64,000 bases of DNA, from assembly GCA_963800335.1 (NCBI GenBank), contig CAWDAN010000001.1, positions 372,001-436,000 on the forward strand, given 5' to 3'. Origin of the DNA: Flavisphingopyxis sp963800335. Lineage in GTDB: Bacteria; Pseudomonadota; Alphaproteobacteria; Sphingomonadales; Sphingomonadaceae. The position numbers and the translations under genes are program-made. The notes beneath the pieces are model-generated. The model made no database searches. It was given only the letters and a program-made list of their open reading frames with translations, and was not told the DNA's origin. Numbering within the stretch: the first letter of the stretch is position 1; every line of letters begins with the position of its first letter. Shown piece after piece: positions 53,842 to 62,018 of the stretch.

Positions 53842-55447
53842 GCACCGTATCCTCGGCGACCGGCAGCGTTTGGGGATAATCGAGCGTATAGTGCAGCCCG
53901 CGGCTTTCGTGGCGTTTGAGCGCGGATCGCACGATCAGTTCGGCGGTGGCGAGAAGGTTGCGCAATTCGATCAGGTCCTGCGTGACGCGGAAACTGCCGT
54001 AGAAATCGGCGATCTCGTGGCGTAGCAATTCGATCCGGTTGAGCGCGCGGTTGAGCCGCTTGGTGGTGCGCACTATGCCGACATAGTTCCACATGAAGCG
54101 GCGGATCTCGGTCCAGTTCTGCTTGATCACGACCTCTTCGTCGCTGTCGGTAACGCGGCTTTCGTCCCACGGCTTGACCGGCGGCGGCGCGGGCATCTCG
54201 TCCCAGTGCGCGCAGACATGGTTGGCGACCGCTTCGCCGAAGACGAAGCATTCGAGCAGCGAATTCGAGGCGAGCCGGTTGGCGCCGTGAAGCCCGCTTT
54301 CGGTTACCTCGCCCGCTGCATAGAGGCCGGGCAGGTCGGTCTTGCCGTCGAGATCGACGATCACCCCGCCGCAGGTATAATGCTGTGCGGGCACCACCGG
54401 GATCGGCCCCTTGGTCATGTCGATGCCGAGCCCGAGCAGCTTTTCGTGAATTGTCGGGAAGTGGTGGATGACGAACTCGGCCGGCTTGTGGCTGATGTCG
54501 AGATGGACGTAGTCGAGTCCGAAACGCTTGATCTGGTCGTCGATCGCGCGCGCAACGATATCGCGCGGGGCGAGTTCGGCGCGATCGTCGTAATCGGGCA
54601 TGAACCGATGACCGGTGACGGGGTGCTTGAGCAGCCCGCCTTCGCCGCGCACCGCCTCGGTGATCAGGAAATTCTTGACCTCGAGGTTATACAGGCAGGT
54701 CGGGTGGAACTGCATCATTTCCATGTTTGAAACGCGGCATCCTGCGCGCCACGCCATCGCGATCCCGTCGCCCGTCGCGCCGCGCGGTGCGGTCGAAAAC
54801 TGGTAGACGCGCCCCGCGCCGCCGGTCGCGAGCACCGTCGCGCGCGCGGTCAGCGCAGCGACCTTGCCGGTCGACTTGTCGAGTGCATAGACGCCCCAGA
54901 CGCGCCCCGCGCCTGAATATTCGACGCCGTGCCGCCCGGTGATCAGGTCGATCCCGACCATGTCGGCGCGCACGGTGATATTGGGGTTGGCGGCGGCGGC
55001 CTTTTCGAGCGCAGTCTGGACCGATCGGCCGGTCGCGTCGTCGACATGGACGATGCGGCGGTGGCTGTGCCCGCCCTCGCGCGTCAGGTGCCAGTTCTCG
55101 CCGAGCGTCATGTCGGCCGCGTCGTCTCCCTCTTCGCGGTTGAACGGCACGCCCATTTCGGCGAGCCGCTCGATTGCGCGCGGCGCGTTCTCGATGACGA
55201 ACCTGACCGTGGCGATGTCGTTGAGGCCCGCGCCGGCGTCCATCGTGTCGGCGATATGGCTCTCGAACGTATCGCCGGCGTCGAGCACTGCGGCGATCCC
55301 GCCCTGCGCCCAGGTCGTCGATCCGCCGTCGATCGCGCCCTTGACGATGACCAGCACCCTGAACCGTTCGGCCAGCGTGATCGCGGCGGTCAGCCCCGCC
55401 GCGCCCGATCCGATGACGATGACATCGTGGCTTTTATTTGCGTTCAT
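53831..55447 (-). CDS. nadB: L-aspartate oxidase
   Basis: FAD enzyme of 538 residues that oxidises L-aspartate to iminoaspartate, the first step of NAD synthesis. The FAD loop (IGSGAAGLTAA) and the flavin-site sequences GGSTTWAQGGIAA and NRLASNSLLECFVFGEA place it in the succinate dehydrogenase/fumarate reductase flavoprotein family, and HYTCGGV matches NadB. ATG 55447 fits the FAD loop position; the frame runs further without similarity. nadA and nadC are not in the window. Confidence 0.93.
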   Translation of the reverse strand: MNANKSHDVIVIGSGAAGLTAAITLAERFRVLVIVKGAIDGGSTTWAQGGIAAVLDAGDTFESHIADTMDAGAGLNDIATVRFVIENAPRAIERLAEMGVPFNREEGDDAADMTLGENWHLTREGGHSHRRIVHVDDATGRSVQTALEKAAAANPNITVRADMVGIDLITGRHGVEYSGAGRVWGVYALDKSTGKVAALTARATVLATGGAGRVYQFSTAPRGATGDGIAMAWRAGCRVSNMEMMQFHPTCLYNLEVKNFLITEAVRGEGGLLKHPVTGHRFMPDYDDRAELAPRDIVARAIDDQIKRFGLDYVHLDISHKPAEFVIHHFPTIHEKLLGLGIDMTKGPIPVVPAQHYTCGGVIVDLDGKTDLPGLYAAGEVTESGLHGANRLASNSLLECFVFGEAVANHVCAHWDEMPAPPPVKPWDESRVTDSDEEVVIKQNWTEIRRFMWNYVGIVRTTKRLNRALNRIELLRHEIADFYGSFRVTQDLIELRNLLATAELIVRSALKRHESRGLHYTLDYPQTLPVAEDTVLVP

Positions 55448-55506
55448 AATGCGCTTGAACACGGGGCAAAGCCGCGATGCAAGCGGTAACGCGGGGGAGG
55501 CAAGCA

Positions 55507-56493
55507 GTGGACGAGGCAAAACGGCGAGAACTCGAGGCGCGACGCGCGGCGCAGCGCGAGCGCGCTGCCCAACCAGGGCCGGAAGGCGCGATCGTGCGTC
55601 GCCTCGCGCGTTGCGGCGTTCCGCACACGCTGACCAACGAGGGGATCTGGACGCCGGACTATCTCCCGGTGACGGCGATCCGGATTTACTGGCAAGGCGC
55701 CCCCGACCCCGCGCGATGGGACCATTGCACGACCTACAAACGGCGCATCGACACGATCCGCGGCATGATCGAGGAGGTGGCCAAGCCCGACGACCTGCTC
55801 CGCTTCAGCTACGATTGCGGGTTCGAGAGCAATTTCACCATCCTCGCGTCGGATGCGCTGCGCCGTCCGGTGCTCTCGATCGTGCTCGCCTCGCGCCACA
55901 CGACCTGGATCACGTCCTACCCCAACCAGTGGCTGATCGAATGGGGCGACTACCACACCGCCCGGCTCGCCAAACCGCCTGCGGGCTTCAGCGAGGAACT
56001 GGCGGCGCGCGACACCGCCTATTTCAAGCCGCTGACAGAGTTGCTGCACACTAAGGGCGTGCCGTCGGTCATGACGCCGGCATACAATCCGAACGGGCCG
56101 CAGCCGCCTGCGGTCGTCCTCAAGCTCCGCATGGGGGGCTGGTCCACGCTCAAGCGCAGCCTGTCGCGGGGAATCGAAAAAACGGGCGGTGGTCCGCTGA
56201 CGCACATGCTCGAACTGCGCCGGACGCTCGAGCCGTTTCTGGCCGAGCGGCTGACCCCCACCGCCGCGGTCGTCGTCGATCTTTTGGGACGCGGCGCGCC
56301 CCGTCTCCAGCTTCCGTGGGAGGGGCTGATGGACTGTATCCCCGGCCTCTACCGCCTGCTCCACCGGAGGGGGGAGGACGCTCCGGGCGGACCGATCGAG
56401 ACCGACATGGTCCGCCTCTATGCCGACGGCGAAGACTGGCTGGTCGAGATCGCCGATACGGGCGCCTATATCACCGTGCGCGCGCTCGGCTGA
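55507..56493 (+). CDS. Unrecognised soluble protein
   Basis: No family is recognised. The 328-residue product starts with a charged helix (KRRELEARRAAQRERAA), has no signal or membrane segment, and is rich in Trp and Tyr in the central part (IRIYWQGAPDPARWDHCTTY, residues 58-77). The C-terminus (YADGEDWLVEIADTGAYITV) looks like a small beta sheet. GTG 55507 is preferred over ATG 55477 because GGGGGAGG lies six bases before it. It is divergent from nadB by 59 bp and ends one base from the convergent ABC gene. Base composition and codon use match the neighbours, so it is not an obvious import. Confidence 0.8.
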   Translation: MDEAKRRELEARRAAQRERAAQPGPEGAIVRRLARCGVPHTLTNEGIWTPDYLPVTAIRIYWQGAPDPARWDHCTTYKRRIDTIRGMIEEVAKPDDLLRFSYDCGFESNFTILASDALRRPVLSIVLASRHTTWITSYPNQWLIEWGDYHTARLAKPPAGFSEELAARDTAYFKPLTELLHTKGVPSVMTPAYNPNGPQPPAVVLKLRMGGWSTLKRSLSRGIEKTGGGPLTHMLELRRTLEPFLAERLTPTAAVVVDLLGRGAPRLQLPWEGLMDCIPGLYRLLHRRGEDAPGGPIETDMVRLYADGEDWLVEIADTGAYITVRALG

Positions 56494-56494
56494 C

Positions 56495-57487
56495 TCACCC
56501 GGCGGCGTTGCTCTCGCGCGTCAGCTTGAGGAACACGTCCTCGAGATCGGCCTCGCGCGTCACCACGTCGACGATGTCGTAATGGCCCGCCTGGACTGCG
56601 GTGATCACTTCGCCCGCAGTCGCCTTGTCCATGTCGAAGGTGATCGCGATCTGGCGCTCGCCGATCGCCTCGACCTTTTCGAATCCGCGCCCCTGCGGCA
56701 GCGCGTCGACGTCCTGGCCAAGTGTCACGACGACGGTCTTCTCGCGGCCCATCGCGACGAGCTCGCGCGTCGGCTTGTCGGCGATCAGCTTGCCGTGGTT
56801 GATGATCGCGATGCGGTCGCACAGTTCCTCGGCTTCTTCGAGGTAATGCGTCGTCAGCACCACTGTCACGCCCTCGGCATTGAGCGAGCGGACATAATCC
56901 CACAGCTGCTGCCTGAGCTCGATATCGACGCCCGCGGTCGGTTCGTCGAGGACGATGATGGGCGGCGAATGGACCATCGCTTTCGCCACCATCAACCGGC
57001 GCTTCATCCCGCCCGACAGTGTCCGCGCATAGGCTTCGGCCTTATCTTCGAGCCGCACCGCGCGGAGCAGTTCCTCGGTGATCCGCTGGTCCTTGGGCAC
57101 GCCGTAGAATCCCGCCTGGTTCTCAAGCGTTTCGCGCGGGGTGAAGAACGGATCGAACATGATCTCCTGCGGGACGATGCCGATCGATCTTTTGGCGTTG
57201 CGCGGGTCGCGGTCGATGTCGAAACCCCAGATCTCGGCGCTGCCGCTGGTTTTGTTGACCATGCCGGCGAGGATGTTGATCAGTGTCGACTTGCCTGCGC
57301 CATTGGGGCCGAGCAGGCCGAATACGCTGCCGCGCGGAATGTCGAGCGTAACATTATCGAGCGCGCGTTTCCCGCCTGAATACGTCTTTGACAGCTCGCG
57401 GATCGCGATCGCCGGCGGCTGGCCGCTCGCGGGTTGGGCGGGACGATTGGTGGCGGTGGTGGCGGTGAGGGGGGCGGTGGCGGTCAT
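56495..57487 (-). CDS. ABC transporter ATP-binding protein (DrrA/YadG-like exporter type)
   Basis: A 330-residue ATPase. Walker A (GPNGAGKS), signature (LSGGMKRR), Walker B (IIVLDEPTAGVD) and the switch His (LTTHYLEEAEELCDR) are complete. The pattern and the C-terminal extension (DLEDVFLKLTRE) fit ABC-2 type exporters such as DrrA/YadG. No ABC-2 permease gene adjoins it in the window, so its partner must lie elsewhere. A Thr/Ala/Pro-rich N-tail of about 25 residues precedes the domain. Confidence 0.92.
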   Translation of the reverse strand: MTATAPLTATTATNRPAQPASGQPPAIAIRELSKTYSGGKRALDNVTLDIPRGSVFGLLGPNGAGKSTLINILAGMVNKTSGSAEIWGFDIDRDPRNAKRSIGIVPQEIMFDPFFTPRETLENQAGFYGVPKDQRITEELLRAVRLEDKAEAYARTLSGGMKRRLMVAKAMVHSPPIIVLDEPTAGVDIELRQQLWDYVRSLNAEGVTVVLTTHYLEEAEELCDRIAIINHGKLIADKPTRELVAMGREKTVVVTLGQDVDALPQGRGFEKVEAIGERQIAITFDMDKATAGEVITAVQAGHYDIVDVVTREADLEDVFLKLTRESNAAG

Positions 57488-57584
57488 GCGGTTCGATTAG
57501 CGATCAATTCGCCGTCGCGCAAAGGGGCACTGCACCCGCGCATCGCGATTGCACGCCTTTATATGCGCTGCTAATGGCGCAGCC

Positions 57585-57833
57585 ATGATCCCGCCTCCCG
57601 AAACCCTCACCGTCGATCACCGCCGCGTCGCCTGCGATGGCGTCCCGCTCGGCAAGCCTGGCCTGATGCCCGGCGGCGCCGCGCTCGGCCACCCGCGCGT
57701 TTATCTAGAGATCGACGAAAAAGGCTATGTCGATTGCGGCTATTGTGACCGCCGCTTCATCCTCGCCGGCGGGCCCGCCGATGGTGCCGACCAGTCGCAG
57801 CTGCCCGACATCGCGTCTGGCGCCAGCCTCTGA
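57585..57833 (+). CDS. CHCC zinc-finger protein (NDUFS6-like)
   Basis: An 82-residue protein with the CHCC zinc-finger pattern shared with mitochondrial complex I subunit NDUFS6: a Cys (VACDG), a His (GHPRVYLEID) and CGYC. ATG 57585 sets the start at MIPPPETLTVDH. In mitochondria the homologue sits in complex I; a similar role in bacteria is inference. tldD follows 18 bp later. Confidence 0.9.
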   Translation: MIPPPETLTVDHRRVACDGVPLGKPGLMPGGAALGHPRVYLEIDEKGYVDCGYCDRRFILAGGPADGADQSQLPDIASGASL

Positions 57834-57851
57834 AGGCCCTATATCGGTTGC

Positions 57852-59282
57852 ATGACCGATATTTCAGACCCGCGCAGCTTTCTCTATCGCCCCGGCCAGC
57901 TCGACCCCGACGGCGCCCAGCGGCTCGTCCGCGAAGCCTTGAAGGCGAGCGACGACGGCGAGCTCTACCTCCAGTACAGCGCGAGCGAGAGCTTCGGTTT
58001 CGATGACGGGCGTCTGAAAACCGCCGACTATTCGACCGATTCGGGCTTCGGCCTGCGCGGCGTCTCAGGCGAGATGACGGGTTTCGCCCACGCCAACGAC
58101 ATTTCCGAGGCTGGCATCCGCCGCGCCGCAGAGACGCTCGCTTTGCTCGACCCGTCGAAGGTCGGCCCCGCGCCTGCCCCGGCGCGGACCAACCGCCACC
58201 TCTATACCGACGGCAATCCGCTCGACCTCGTCCCTTTCGCCAGGAAGGTGGCGCTGTGCCAGGAAGTCGACGCCGCCGCGCGCGCCCGCGATCCGCGCGT
58301 CGCGCAGGTCAGCGTCAGCCTGTCGGGATCGTGGAGCGTCGTCGAGATCGTCCGTCCCGACGGCTTCATCGCGACCGACGTCCGCCCGCTCGTCCGGCTC
58401 AACGTCGGCATCGTCGTCGAAGAGAACGGCCGCCGCGAAATGGGCGCCTTCGGTCTCGGCGGACGCTATCTCTACGACCGCCTGTTCGAACCCGCGACGT
58501 GGAATCGTGCGATCGACGAGGCACTGACGCAAGCCACCGTCAATCTGCGCAGCGTCGCCGCCCCGGCGGGCGAGATGACCGTGTTGCTCGGCCCCGGCTG
58601 GCCCGGCGTGCTCCTCCACGAGGCTATCGGCCACGGCCTCGAGGGCGATTTCAACCGCAAGGGCACGAGCGCCTTTTCGGGCCGCATCGGGCAACGCGTC
58701 GGTGCGCCAGGCATCACCATCGTCGACGACGGCAGCCTGGCTGATCGGCGCGGCTCGCTCAGCATCGACGATGAAGGCACGCCGACTCAGGAAACGACGC
58801 TGATCGAGGACGGCATCCTCAAGGGATACATGCAGGACCGATTGAATGCGCGGCTGATGGGCGTTGCCCCGACGGGCAATGGCCGGCGGCAGGATTACGC
58901 GCACGCGCCGATGCCGCGAATGACCAACACCTTCATGAAATCGGGCAATGACGATCCCGCCGAGCTCTTGAGCCGCGTCAAGAAGGGCATTTTTGCCAAA
59001 AGCTTCGGCGGCGGCCAGGTCGACATCGTGTCGGGCAAGTTCGTCTTCTCGTGCACCGAGGCCTACAAGATCGAGAACGGCAAGCTCGGCGACCCGATCA
59101 AGGGCGCGACGCTGATCGGCGACGGTCCCACTGTCCTCACCAAGGTCACCGGCATCGGCAACGACAGCGCCTTGGATGAAGGCGTCGGCATCTGTGGCAA
59201 GGGCGGCCAGAGCGTCCCCGCCGGCGTCGGCCAGCCGACGCTGCTGGTCAGCGCGCTGACGGTAGGCGGGACCGCGGCGTGA
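57852..59282 (+). CDS. tldD: TldD-family metallopeptidase
   Basis: A 476-residue subunit of the TldD/TldE (PmbA) protease, which degrades unfolded peptides and matures microcin/antitoxin substrates. The zinc motif HEAIGH (HExxxH) with following GLEGDF is intact, and the DEGTPTQET and GGGQVD motifs are typical. TldD normally works with TldE, which is not in the window. Its stop overlaps the next GTG. Confidence 0.95.
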   Translation: MTDISDPRSFLYRPGQLDPDGAQRLVREALKASDDGELYLQYSASESFGFDDGRLKTADYSTDSGFGLRGVSGEMTGFAHANDISEAGIRRAAETLALLDPSKVGPAPAPARTNRHLYTDGNPLDLVPFARKVALCQEVDAAARARDPRVAQVSVSLSGSWSVVEIVRPDGFIATDVRPLVRLNVGIVVEENGRREMGAFGLGGRYLYDRLFEPATWNRAIDEALTQATVNLRSVAAPAGEMTVLLGPGWPGVLLHEAIGHGLEGDFNRKGTSAFSGRIGQRVGAPGITIVDDGSLADRRGSLSIDDEGTPTQETTLIEDGILKGYMQDRLNARLMGVAPTGNGRRQDYAHAPMPRMTNTFMKSGNDDPAELLSRVKKGIFAKSFGGGQVDIVSGKFVFSCTEAYKIENGKLGDPIKGATLIGDGPTVLTKVTGIGNDSALDEGVGICGKGGQSVPAGVGQPTLLVSALTVGGTAA

Positions 59283-59824
59283 ACACGCCCTGGGCAGCCG
59301 AGCTGATCGCTTTCTGGTTCGACGAACTCGATACCAAATACTGGTTCGCGCAAAACGACGGCGTCGATGCCGAGATCGGCGCGCGCTTCGGCGGCCTGTG
59401 GGAAACCCAGCGCGCGCATCCCGCCGAAGACTTCCTCAGCGATCCCGCAACCGCGCGCGCCGCGGTCCTGCTGTTCGACCAGGTCCCGCGCAACATGTTC
59501 CGCGACGATCCGCGCGCCTTCGCAACCGACCCGCTCGCCCGAACCATCGCGACAACGGCGATCGAGGCCGAGTGGGATGAAGGACTGTCGCTCCACCAAC
59601 GCCAGTTCCTCTACATGCCGCTGATGCATTCGGAGGACATCGGCGATCAGCAGCGCAGCCTGGCGCTGTTCGCCGGACTCGGTGATCCCCAGATCACCGA
59701 CTTTGCGCGCAAGCATTTCGAGACGGTCGAACGCTTCGGGCGATTCCCGCACCGCAACGCCGTGCTAGGTCGCGACAGCACGCCCGAGGAAGTCGCTGCG
59801 GTCGAAGCCGGCGCCCACTGGTGA
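59279..59824 (+). CDS. DUF924 family protein
   Basis: A 181-residue soluble protein. The family pattern is clear: FWFDELDTKYWFAQNDGVD near the start, VLLFDQVPRNMFRDDPRAFATD in the middle and RFGRFPHRNAVLGR near the end. The fold is helical (TPR-like); the function is unknown. GTG 59279 overlaps the tldD stop (GTGA), and its stop overlaps the next GTG. Confidence 0.92.
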   Translation: MNTPWAAELIAFWFDELDTKYWFAQNDGVDAEIGARFGGLWETQRAHPAEDFLSDPATARAAVLLFDQVPRNMFRDDPRAFATDPLARTIATTAIEAEWDEGLSLHQRQFLYMPLMHSEDIGDQQRSLALFAGLGDPQITDFARKHFETVERFGRFPHRNAVLGRDSTPEEVAAVEAGAHW

Positions 59825-60348
59825 GTTCCGCCAAGCCGCGGCTCGAACTCGTCTGCCCGCTTGCGCGCAGCTGGGCGGCACTGCGCCGCTGGCCAAATGC
59901 GCGGCAATGGTTGCAGGCCGCCCCCGTCCTCGCCGCGACCGCTGCGATCGTCCTCGCCATCGCGATGATCGGCGGCTTTGCGCACTGGGCGCCGCTGCCC
60001 TTTGGCGCCGAGTGGCTGCGCATCGCCGCGATCGCGCTGATCCTGCCTGCCTTGATCGAGGAGTTCGTCTTTCGCGGCCTGCTGATGCCCGTGCCCGGCA
60101 TCGCCTCGATGCGCGTCGGCATGTGGCTGTCGATCGCATTGTTTGTCCTCTGGCATCCGCTCCAGGCGGTCGCCTTCGGCCCGCCGTGGTCGGGGCTGTT
60201 TCTCGCCCCTGCCTTTCTCGCCGCCGTGCTTGTCCTTGCCATCGGCCTGACGCATGTGCGGATCGTGACCGGCTCGCTGTGGCCCGCTATACTGGGTCAC
60301 TGGCTGGTCGTCGCGGCGTGGAAGCTGCTGTTCGCCGGTCCATTCTAG
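59821..60348 (+). CDS. CPBP-family intramembrane glutamic endopeptidase
   Basis: A 175-residue membrane protein. The CPBP/Abi catalytic motifs EEFVFRG, the mid-domain histidine (LWHPLQAV) and the C-terminal HWLVVAAW match CAAX-processing and bacteriocin-processing proteases. It is on the short side for the family. GTG 59821 overlaps the DUF924 stop (GTGA). The substrate is unknown. Confidence 0.88.
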   Translation: MSSAKPRLELVCPLARSWAALRRWPNARQWLQAAPVLAATAAIVLAIAMIGGFAHWAPLPFGAEWLRIAAIALILPALIEEFVFRGLLMPVPGIASMRVGMWLSIALFVLWHPLQAVAFGPPWSGLFLAPAFLAAVLVLAIGLTHVRIVTGSLWPAILGHWLVVAAWKLLFAGPF

Positions 60349-60376
60349 GGCCGGCCCGTTCTGAAGGGAGCGCATC

Positions 60377-60940
60377 ATGTCCGATTTCACCGATACGCTC
60401 ACCGAGGCGCACAGAGCGTTCATCGCCGACCAGCCCGTCTTCTTCGTCGCGACCGCGGCCGAGGACGCGCGGATCAACCTCAGTCCGAAGGGCCTCGACA
60501 CCTTCCGCGTCCTTTCGCCGTCGCGCGTCGCCTGGCTCGATCTGGGCGGTTCGGGGAACGAAACCCACGCCCATCTCGTTGCCGATGGACGTATCACGAT
60601 CATGTTCTGTAATTTTCACAACCCTGCGAATATCCTGCGCATCTATGGCACCGGCGCCCCCGTGCTGCCGCAGGACGACGGCTGGGATGCGCTCGCGACA
60701 CATTTCGAGATGCTGCCCGGGACGCGCCAGATCTTCGATATCGAGGTCGGGAGTGTCCAGACGAGCTGCGGCTGGGGCGTTCCGCTGATGGAGCTGAAGC
60801 GCGACCGCGCGACGCTGACCAAATATCACGCGCAGAAGGATCCCGACGCATGGGTCAACAAGGTTCAGAAGCGCACAAAAAGCATCGACGGCCTGCCGAC
60901 AACGCCGACCAAGCGCTATTTCGGGCCGCGCGGCGGATGA
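60377..60940 (+). CDS. Pyridoxamine 5'-phosphate oxidase family protein
   Basis: A 187-residue flavin-binding split-barrel protein of the PNPOx-like family (INLSPKGLDTFRVL and YLDLGG-like VAWLDLGGSGNETHAH). Members bind FMN, heme or F420 and act as oxidases or reductases; vitamin B6 synthesis should not be assumed. AAGGGAG precedes the ATG. Confidence 0.9.
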   Translation: MSDFTDTLTEAHRAFIADQPVFFVATAAEDARINLSPKGLDTFRVLSPSRVAWLDLGGSGNETHAHLVADGRITIMFCNFHNPANILRIYGTGAPVLPQDDGWDALATHFEMLPGTRQIFDIEVGSVQTSCGWGVPLMELKRDRATLTKYHAQKDPDAWVNKVQKRTKSIDGLPTTPTKRYFGPRGG

Positions 60941-60950
60941 GGTTGGGCGC

Positions 60951-61196
60951 ATGAGCCTCGTTGAAGCGGCCCGCTTCGCCAACGGCATGGAGGCGGAGAT
61001 CGTTCGGACCCGGCTGGCGGCCGAAGGCATCATGGCGTTCTGTTTCGACGGCGGCATGAACATCGCCGACGGATCTGGGCTGCTCGTCCCGGTGCGCGTC
61101 ATGGTCATCCCCGAAGACTTGGCCGAAGCGCGCGCGATCCTCGTCGAGACCGGCCTGCTTGATCCGCCGCCGGTCGGTTCGGGGGCAGCGCAATGA
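60951..61196 (+). CDS. DUF2007 domain protein
   Basis: An 81-residue protein with the DUF2007 (putative signal transducing) domain pattern: a helix that opens MEAEIVRTRLAAEGI and the strand LLVPVRVMVIPEDLAEA. The function is unknown. Its stop overlaps the start of the EEP gene (ATGA), so the two are translationally coupled. Confidence 0.87.
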   Translation: MSLVEAARFANGMEAEIVRTRLAAEGIMAFCFDGGMNIADGSGLLVPVRVMVIPEDLAEARAILVETGLLDPPPVGSGAAQ

Positions 61197-61930
61197 TCCG
61201 CGTCGCCAGCTACAATATCCGCAAGTGCATCGGCACCGATCGTCGGCGCGTGCCGGGCCGCGTGCTCGACGTCATTGCAGAAGTCGATGCCGACGTCATC
61301 GCGCTGCAGGAGGCCGATCGCCGCTTCGGTGCGCGGCCGAGCGCGCTGCCGCCCGAACAGATCGCACGCCGGGGCTATCGCTCGGTCGAGCTCGGCGGCC
61401 GCGCCGCGTCGATCGGCTGGCACGGCAACGCGATCCTCGTCCGCGAGGACGCCCGGATCGAGAACGCCCGGCCGCTCGACCTGCCCACGCTCGAACCGCG
61501 CGGCGCGGTGATGGCCGAGATCGATTTCGGTAGCGGAAAGCGGTTGCGCGTTATCGGCATGCACCTCGACCTCAGCGGCCTGTGGCGCCGGCGACAGGTC
61601 CGCGCGCTGCTCGACCAGGTCGAGGGCTGCGAAGAGACGTTGCCGACCGTCCTGATGGGCGACATGAACGAATGGACTCGCAGCGGCGGGTCCTTGCGCG
61701 AAATCGGCACGGGCTACGAGCTCGTCGCGACCGGGCGCAGCTTTCACAGCCGCCGGCCCGTCGCCGAGCTCGACCGGATCATCCTGAGCAACGGGGTGAC
61801 GATGAACGATGGCGGCGTCCACCACAGCCCGCTCGCGACGCGCGCCTCCGACCACCTGCCGATCTGGGCCGACATCGCCGCCGAGGACTGGCTGCCCAAT
61901 CCCGCCGCTCGCCGCAAGGATCCTGCCTAA
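61193..61930 (+). CDS. Endonuclease/exonuclease/phosphatase family hydrolase
   Basis: A 245-residue EEP-fold metal-dependent hydrolase. Motifs in order: VASYNIRKCIG, IALQEADRRFG, the active-site His in GMHLDLSG, GDMNEWTR, and the C-terminal SDHLPIWADI. Related enzymes cleave DNA, RNA, sphingomyelin or phospholipid headgroups; no signal peptide is present. It overlaps the DUF2007 gene by four bases. Confidence 0.92.
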   Translation: MIRVASYNIRKCIGTDRRRVPGRVLDVIAEVDADVIALQEADRRFGARPSALPPEQIARRGYRSVELGGRAASIGWHGNAILVREDARIENARPLDLPTLEPRGAVMAEIDFGSGKRLRVIGMHLDLSGLWRRRQVRALLDQVEGCEETLPTVLMGDMNEWTRSGGSLREIGTGYELVATGRSFHSRRPVAELDRIILSNGVTMNDGGVHHSPLATRASDHLPIWADIAAEDWLPNPAARRKDPA

Positions 61931-61940
61931 AATATAGGCA
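61924..61940 (+). promoter_or_regulatory. NtrC-like dyad upstream of amtB
   Basis: TGCCTA-AAATA-TAGGCA is a 17-base inverted repeat with the TGC...GCA ends and the spacing of NtrC sites. Its centre lies about 85 bp before the inferred sigma-54 start. It overlaps the stop codon of the EEP gene. Confidence 0.45.
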
Positions 61941-61990
61941 CCGACGCGGGCCAGTGTGCGGCTATCGACGCTTTGCTGCGCCGGATCACA

Positions 61991-62006
61991 TGGCACGCCG
62001 ATTGCA
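61991..62006 (+). promoter_or_regulatory. Sigma-54 promoter of amtB
   Basis: TGGCAC-GCCGA-TTGCA matches the -24/-12 consensus, with GG and GC exactly 10 bases apart. It predicts transcription from about 62017, two bases before the amtB ATG. This makes the transcript almost leaderless. Confidence 0.75.
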
Positions 62007-62018
62007 AAGCGCTGTGGC

